NCBI RefSeq assembly: GCF_029813775.1 | Contig: NZ_JARVKW010000016.1 | Coordinates: forward strand, 62,001 to 126,000 | Direction: 5' to 3' | Source of the DNA: Streptomyces sp. DH24 | Lineage (GTDB): Bacteria; Actinomycetota; Actinomycetes; Streptomycetales; Streptomycetaceae | Length of the DNA: 64,000 nucleotides | Part shown: in pieces, positions 60,876 through 64,000 of the stretch | Layout: each line of letters starts with the position of its first letter | Position numbering within the stretch: the stretch's first letter is position 1 | Position numbers and translations under genes: made by a program | Notes under the pieces: generated by a model | What the model was told of the DNA's origin: nothing | What the model saw: only the letters and a program-made list of their open reading frames with translations | Databases searched by the model: none

Positions 60876-61877
60876 TCAGACGGTGGACGCGCCCGTGGCC
60901 CTGGGTTCCCCGGCCTGGCGCGGCAGCACCCCCGTCCGCTCGCGGCCCCGGGCCAGCGCGTCCAGATGGGCCCGGACGTAGGGCACGGCGACCTTGTCGA
61001 GTTCCCCGTCGACGAACGCCGGGTGGACGTTGACCTCGAAGACGACCCCGCCGTTCTCGGGCGCCAGGTCGACACCGGCGAACGGCAGGCCGACCGAGGC
61101 GGTCGCGGCGACGGCGAGTGAGGCCAGGTGCGGGGGCAGGTCGGCGGGGGCGAGGGGTACGGGGGTGGCGCCGCGGCAGGTGTTGCAGGGGGTGTCGGGC
61201 GCGGGCTGGACGTGCTCGCGGGCGTGGATGACGCGGCCGTGCAGGACGAACACCCGCAGCTGGTGGCGGGCGCCGCCCGCGGTGAAGTTCCCGGCGTCGC
61301 GGGACAGGAGCCAGTCGGTGCCGCGCCGGGCGTAGAAGGCGGTGGCGTGTTCCAGGGCGTCGGTGGTGGTGACGTGGAAGGTGTCGTCGCCGCCGGTGCC
61401 GACCACGGGCCGGGCCCAGGTGTCGCCGCCGAGCCTGTCGAAGGCGGCCCGGGCCTGAGCCGGGGTGGGCCGGGACAGGACGACGGTCTCCATCTGGGCG
61501 ACGCCGTCTTGCTGGAGGCGTGCGACGGTCAGGTCCTTCTCGGTCGCCGTCCGCCAGGCCTGCGGGCCGGCGTCGAGCGTCACCGCGCCGTGCCCGTGCA
61601 GCAGGTCCTGGAACGCGGCGAGTCCGGCCCGGCGGTGCGGCGGGATCTCGTAGAGCAGGACGACGTCGGGCACGAAATCCAGCTCCTCTTCGGGCACTTG
61701 GAGCCGTAAGCGGCCCCCGGCGGGAGTCGCGCGGCCGGTTCCGCCGGCGGCGAAGTGCCGGGCGGCCACGCGGACCGGTGGCGCGCCGGTGAGCAGTTCG
61801 ACGGCCTGGGCGAGGTACTCCCGGCAGCCTTCGGACGAGGTGGGGTCCGCGATCAGGGCGACGCGGGGTCGGGACAC
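60876..61877 (-). CDS. ATP-grasp enzyme with TTA codon
   Basis: This 333-residue protein of the ATP-grasp fold has the N-terminal strand VALIADPTSSEGCREYLAQA, TEKDLTVARLQQDG, the ATP-lid stretch TWARPVVGTGGDD and the metal site VDLAPENGGVVFEVNVHPAF. It most resembles RimK-type ligases. A CxxC pair (PCNTCRGATP) is unusual. The substrate is unknown. Codon 57 is TTA (61709-61707), so it is a bldA candidate. GTG 61877 is the start. It stands alone between the HAD gene and phosphoketolase. Confidence 0.85.
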   Translation of the reverse strand: MSRPRVALIADPTSSEGCREYLAQAVELLTGAPPVRVAARHFAAGGTGRATPAGGRLRLQVPEEELDFVPDVVLLYEIPPHRRAGLAAFQDLLHGHGAVTLDAGPQAWRTATEKDLTVARLQQDGVAQMETVVLSRPTPAQARAAFDRLGGDTWARPVVGTGGDDTFHVTTTDALEHATAFYARRGTDWLLSRDAGNFTAGGARHQLRVFVLHGRVIHAREHVQPAPDTPCNTCRGATPVPLAPADLPPHLASLAVAATASVGLPFAGVDLAPENGGVVFEVNVHPAFVDGELDKVAVPYVRAHLDALARGRERTGVLPRQAGEPRATGASTV

Positions 61878-62124
61878 AGCAGCCTCCAGCGACGATCGAC
61901 GCGCATCGGCCGCGCCCTGGGCGACGCGGCCCGAGCGACTTGCGGGTGGTGCGTCTCGCGTGGGCTTGTCATCGGCGGGGGCCTCAATGTATGTGCCCGC
62001 CGGGTGCCCTGCCAGGGCGCACGGCCGACCGCTGCTCTGCTCCCGTCCCTGCGCCGGTCCGCCCCGCCCGTGCGCCCTGTGGCACCCGCTGTGAGCAGGG
62101 CGGATTCCGGCCGTGTGGCGTGCT

Positions 62125-64000
62125 TCAGCCGTCCCAGGTCCAGTCGGCGACCTCGGGCAGGTCGGTGCCGTGGACGCGGATCCAGTCGTGGTGGCGCATA
62201 CGGGTGTCCGCCATGCGCTGCCGTACGTCGGCGGCGCGCACGGCGAGGCCGGGGACGCGGTCGACGACGTCCATGACGAGCCGGTAGCGGTCGAGGTCGT
62301 TGCGGACCACCATGTCGAACGGCGTGGTCGTGGTGCCGATCTCCTTGTAGCCGCGCACGTGCAGGTGGGCGTGGCCGGTGCGGCGGTAGGCGAGGCGGTG
62401 GATCAGCCACGGGTAGCCGTGGTAGGCGAAGATCACCGGCCTGTCGCGGGTGAACAGCCCGTCGTACTCGAAGTCGCTCATGCCGTGCGGGTGTTCCTCG
62501 CCGGGCATCAGCCGGGCGATGTCGACCACGTTGACCACGCGCACGGCCAGGTGCGGCAGGTGTTCGCGCAGCAACCGGGCGGCCGCGAGCACCTCCTGCG
62601 TGGGCACGTCACCGGCGCAGGCGAGGACCACGTCGGGGTCGCGGGAGCCGTCCTCGGTGCCGGCCCAGTCCCAGATCCCGGCGCCGCGTGCGCAGTGGGC
62701 GCGGGCGGCGTCCATCGGCAGCCAGTCGAAGCAGGGCTGCTTGCCGGCGACGATCACGTTGACGTAGTCCCGGCTGCGCAGCGCGTGGTCGGCGACCGAC
62801 AGGAGGGTGTTGGCGTCCGGCGGCAGGTAGACCCGTACGGCCTCGGGGCTCTTGTTGAGGATGTGGTCGACGAAGCCGGGGTCCTGGTGGGAGAAGCCGT
62901 TGTGGTCCTGGCGCCACACGTGCGAGGTGAGCAGGTAGTTGAGGGAGGCGATGGGGGCGCGCCAGGGCAGCCGGCGGGTGACGCGCAGCCATTTGATGTG
63001 CTGGTTGACCATGGAGTCGACGATGTGCACGAACGCCTCGTAGCAGGAGAACAGTCCGTGCCGGCCGGTCAGCAGGTAGCCCTCCAGCCAGCCCTGGCAG
63101 GTGTGTTCGGAGAGGATCTCCATCACGCGTCCGTGCCGGTCGAGGTGTTCGTCGACCTGGAGGGTCTGCGCCTGCCACGCCTTGCCGCTGGCGCCGTAGA
63201 CGGCCTGGAGCCGGTTGGAGGCGGTCTCGTCGGGGCCGACGAGGCGGAAGTCGCGCCGGTCGGCGGTGGCGCGCATGACGTCCTCCAGGCAGTCGCCGAG
63301 GACGCGGGTCGGCTCGTGCAGGGTGGCGCCGGGTTTGCCGACGGCGACGGCGTACGACTCCAGGTCGGGCAGGGGCAGTTCGCGCAGACGCAGTCCGCCG
63401 TTGGCGTGCGGGGTGGCGCCGAGCCGGCGTTCGCCGTCCGGGACGCAGGCCAGCACCGGAGGGCGGGGCCTGCCCTGCTCGTCGAACAGTTCCCCGGGCC
63501 GGTACGAGCGCAGCCAGGCCTCCAGTTGCCGCAGGTGCTCGGGGTTGTCCCGGACGGCGGCCAGCGGCACCTGGTGGGCGCGCCAGGTGCCCGCCACGGG
63601 CAGCCCGTCGACCTCGGCGGGGCCGGTCCAGCCCTTCGGGGTGCGCAGCACGATCACGGGCCAGCGCGGCCGTTCGGTGGCGCCGTCGTCGCGGGCGGCG
63701 CGCTGGAAGGCGGTGATGCGGTTCAGCGCCAGGTCCATGGCCTCGGCCATGGCGCGGTGCACGGCGGCCGGGTCGTCGCCCGTGACGTGGATCGGGTCGT
63801 GGCCGTAGCCCTTCAGGAGGTCGTCGAGCTCGCTCTCCGGGAGCCGGGCGAGCACCGTGGGGTTGGCGATCTTGTAGCCGTTGAGGTGCAGGATCGGCAG
63901 GACGGCCCCGTCGTGCACGGGGTCGAGGAACTTGTTGGAGTGCCAGGAGGCGGCCAGCGGGCCGGTCTCGGCCTCGCCGTCGCCGATGACGCAGGCGACG
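62125..64000 (-). CDS. Phosphoketolase, 5' end outside window
   Basis: The visible 625 residues are the C-terminal three-quarters of a thiamine-diphosphate phosphoketolase, which splits xylulose 5-phosphate or fructose 6-phosphate to acetyl phosphate. The frame at the window edge reads [24 protein letters not shown], the diphosphate-binding motif. Further on are [30 protein letters not shown] and [15 protein letters not shown], all conserved in the family, and the end [22 protein letters not shown]. The stop at 62125 is real and nothing is broken. An acetate kinase partner is not visible in the window. Confidence 0.96.
   Translation of the reverse strand, partial: VACVIGDGEAETGPLAASWHSNKFLDPVHDGAVLPILHLNGYKIANPTVLARLPESELDDLLKGYGHDPIHVTGDDPAAVHRAMAEAMDLALNRITAFQRAARDDGATERPRWPVIVLRTPKGWTGPAEVDGLPVAGTWRAHQVPLAAVRDNPEHLRQLEAWLRSYRPGELFDEQGRPRPPVLACVPDGERRLGATPHANGGLRLRELPLPDLESYAVAVGKPGATLHEPTRVLGDCLEDVMRATADRRDFRLVGPDETASNRLQAVYGASGKAWQAQTLQVDEHLDRHGRVMEILSEHTCQGWLEGYLLTGRHGLFSCYEAFVHIVDSMVNQHIKWLRVTRRLPWRAPIASLNYLLTSHVWRQDHNGFSHQDPGFVDHILNKSPEAVRVYLPPDANTLLSVADHALRSRDYVNVIVAGKQPCFDWLPMDAARAHCARGAGIWDWAGTEDGSRDPDVVLACAGDVPTQEVLAAARLLREHLPHLAVRVVNVVDIARLMPGEEHPHGMSDFEYDGLFTRDRPVIFAYHGYPWLIHRLAYRRTGHAHLHVRGYKEIGTTTTPFDMVVRNDLDRYRLVMDVVDRVPGLAVRAADVRQRMADTRMRHHDWIRVHGTDLPEVADWTWDG

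Noticed and set aside
1-64000. tRNA or rRNA genes, CRISPR arrays, insertion sequences, prophage or attachment sites
   Set aside because: I looked for tRNA-like cloverleaves, transposase motifs, spaced repeats and integrase genes and found none that I can support.

Overview
The window is high-GC actinobacterial chromosome. Codon use, GTG and TTG starts with GGAGG-type ribosome sites, several families largely confined to streptomycetes (streptophobe, NsdA-type regulator, DUF397, SPW), DasR-type operators and rare TTA codons all point to a Streptomyces. I see no rRNA, tRNA, CRISPR array, insertion sequence or prophage. Genes are dense on both strands, and most look like core or sub-core chromosome with a few accessory pieces.

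Layout. 1-7.2 kb: a proline-rich membrane protein, a streptophobe membrane protein, and a minus-strand trio (FHA-ABC exporter, SH3-like protein, Ser/Thr kinase) that resembles mycobacterial Rv1747/PknF. 7.5-12.5 kb: small enzymes (SnoaL-like, DUF1905, aldo/keto reductase with divergent LysR regulator, DinB-like, adenosine deaminase, glyoxalase-fold protein). 12.6-15.3 kb: a secreted GH19 chitinase with two DasR-like operators, then an ECF42-type sigma factor overlapping a YciI/DGPF protein. 15.5-19.5 kb: SPW membrane protein, an SRPBCC remnant, an epimerase/TetR divergent pair, a GNAT acetyltransferase and a nucleoside deaminase. 19.9-31.6 kb: secreted peptidase, Gfo/Idh oxidoreductase, PAS-SpoIIE phosphatase, NsdA-type regulator divergent from a phosphotransferase, secreted amidase, universal stress protein and DUF397 protein.

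31.9-39.0 kb holds a sulfatase-fold membrane protein and a complete lasso peptide cluster on the minus strand, in the order precursor, cyclase, RRE, B2 protease, ABC exporter. The precursor core, LLQRNGNDRLILSKN, belongs to the citrulassin family. Two broken alpha/beta-hydrolase fragments lie upstream of the precursor and suggest past rearrangement at that edge. 39-47.9 kb: acyl-CoA ligase, secreted Ntn-hydrolase acylase, secreted serine hydrolase, DUF2795, a phytoene-desaturase-like oxidoreductase and a DUF2236 protein.

48.0-55.4 kb is one tightly coupled five-gene operon: SWIM-like zinc protein, unknown 462-residue protein, VWA protein, MoxR-type AAA+ ATPase and a 932-residue DUF5682-type protein. 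It resembles the poorly understood E. coli yehL/M/P/Q group and is the best candidate here for an uncharacterised ATP-driven system. 55.4-57.2 kb carries small stress-type proteins (12-Cys four-helix protein, ChaB, two short unknowns). 57.3-64 kb is a carbon-metabolism block: GH65 phosphorylase, beta-phosphoglucomutase-like HAD, ATP-grasp protein and a phosphoketolase that runs off the right edge. TTA codons in four genes suggest control by the bldA tRNA.
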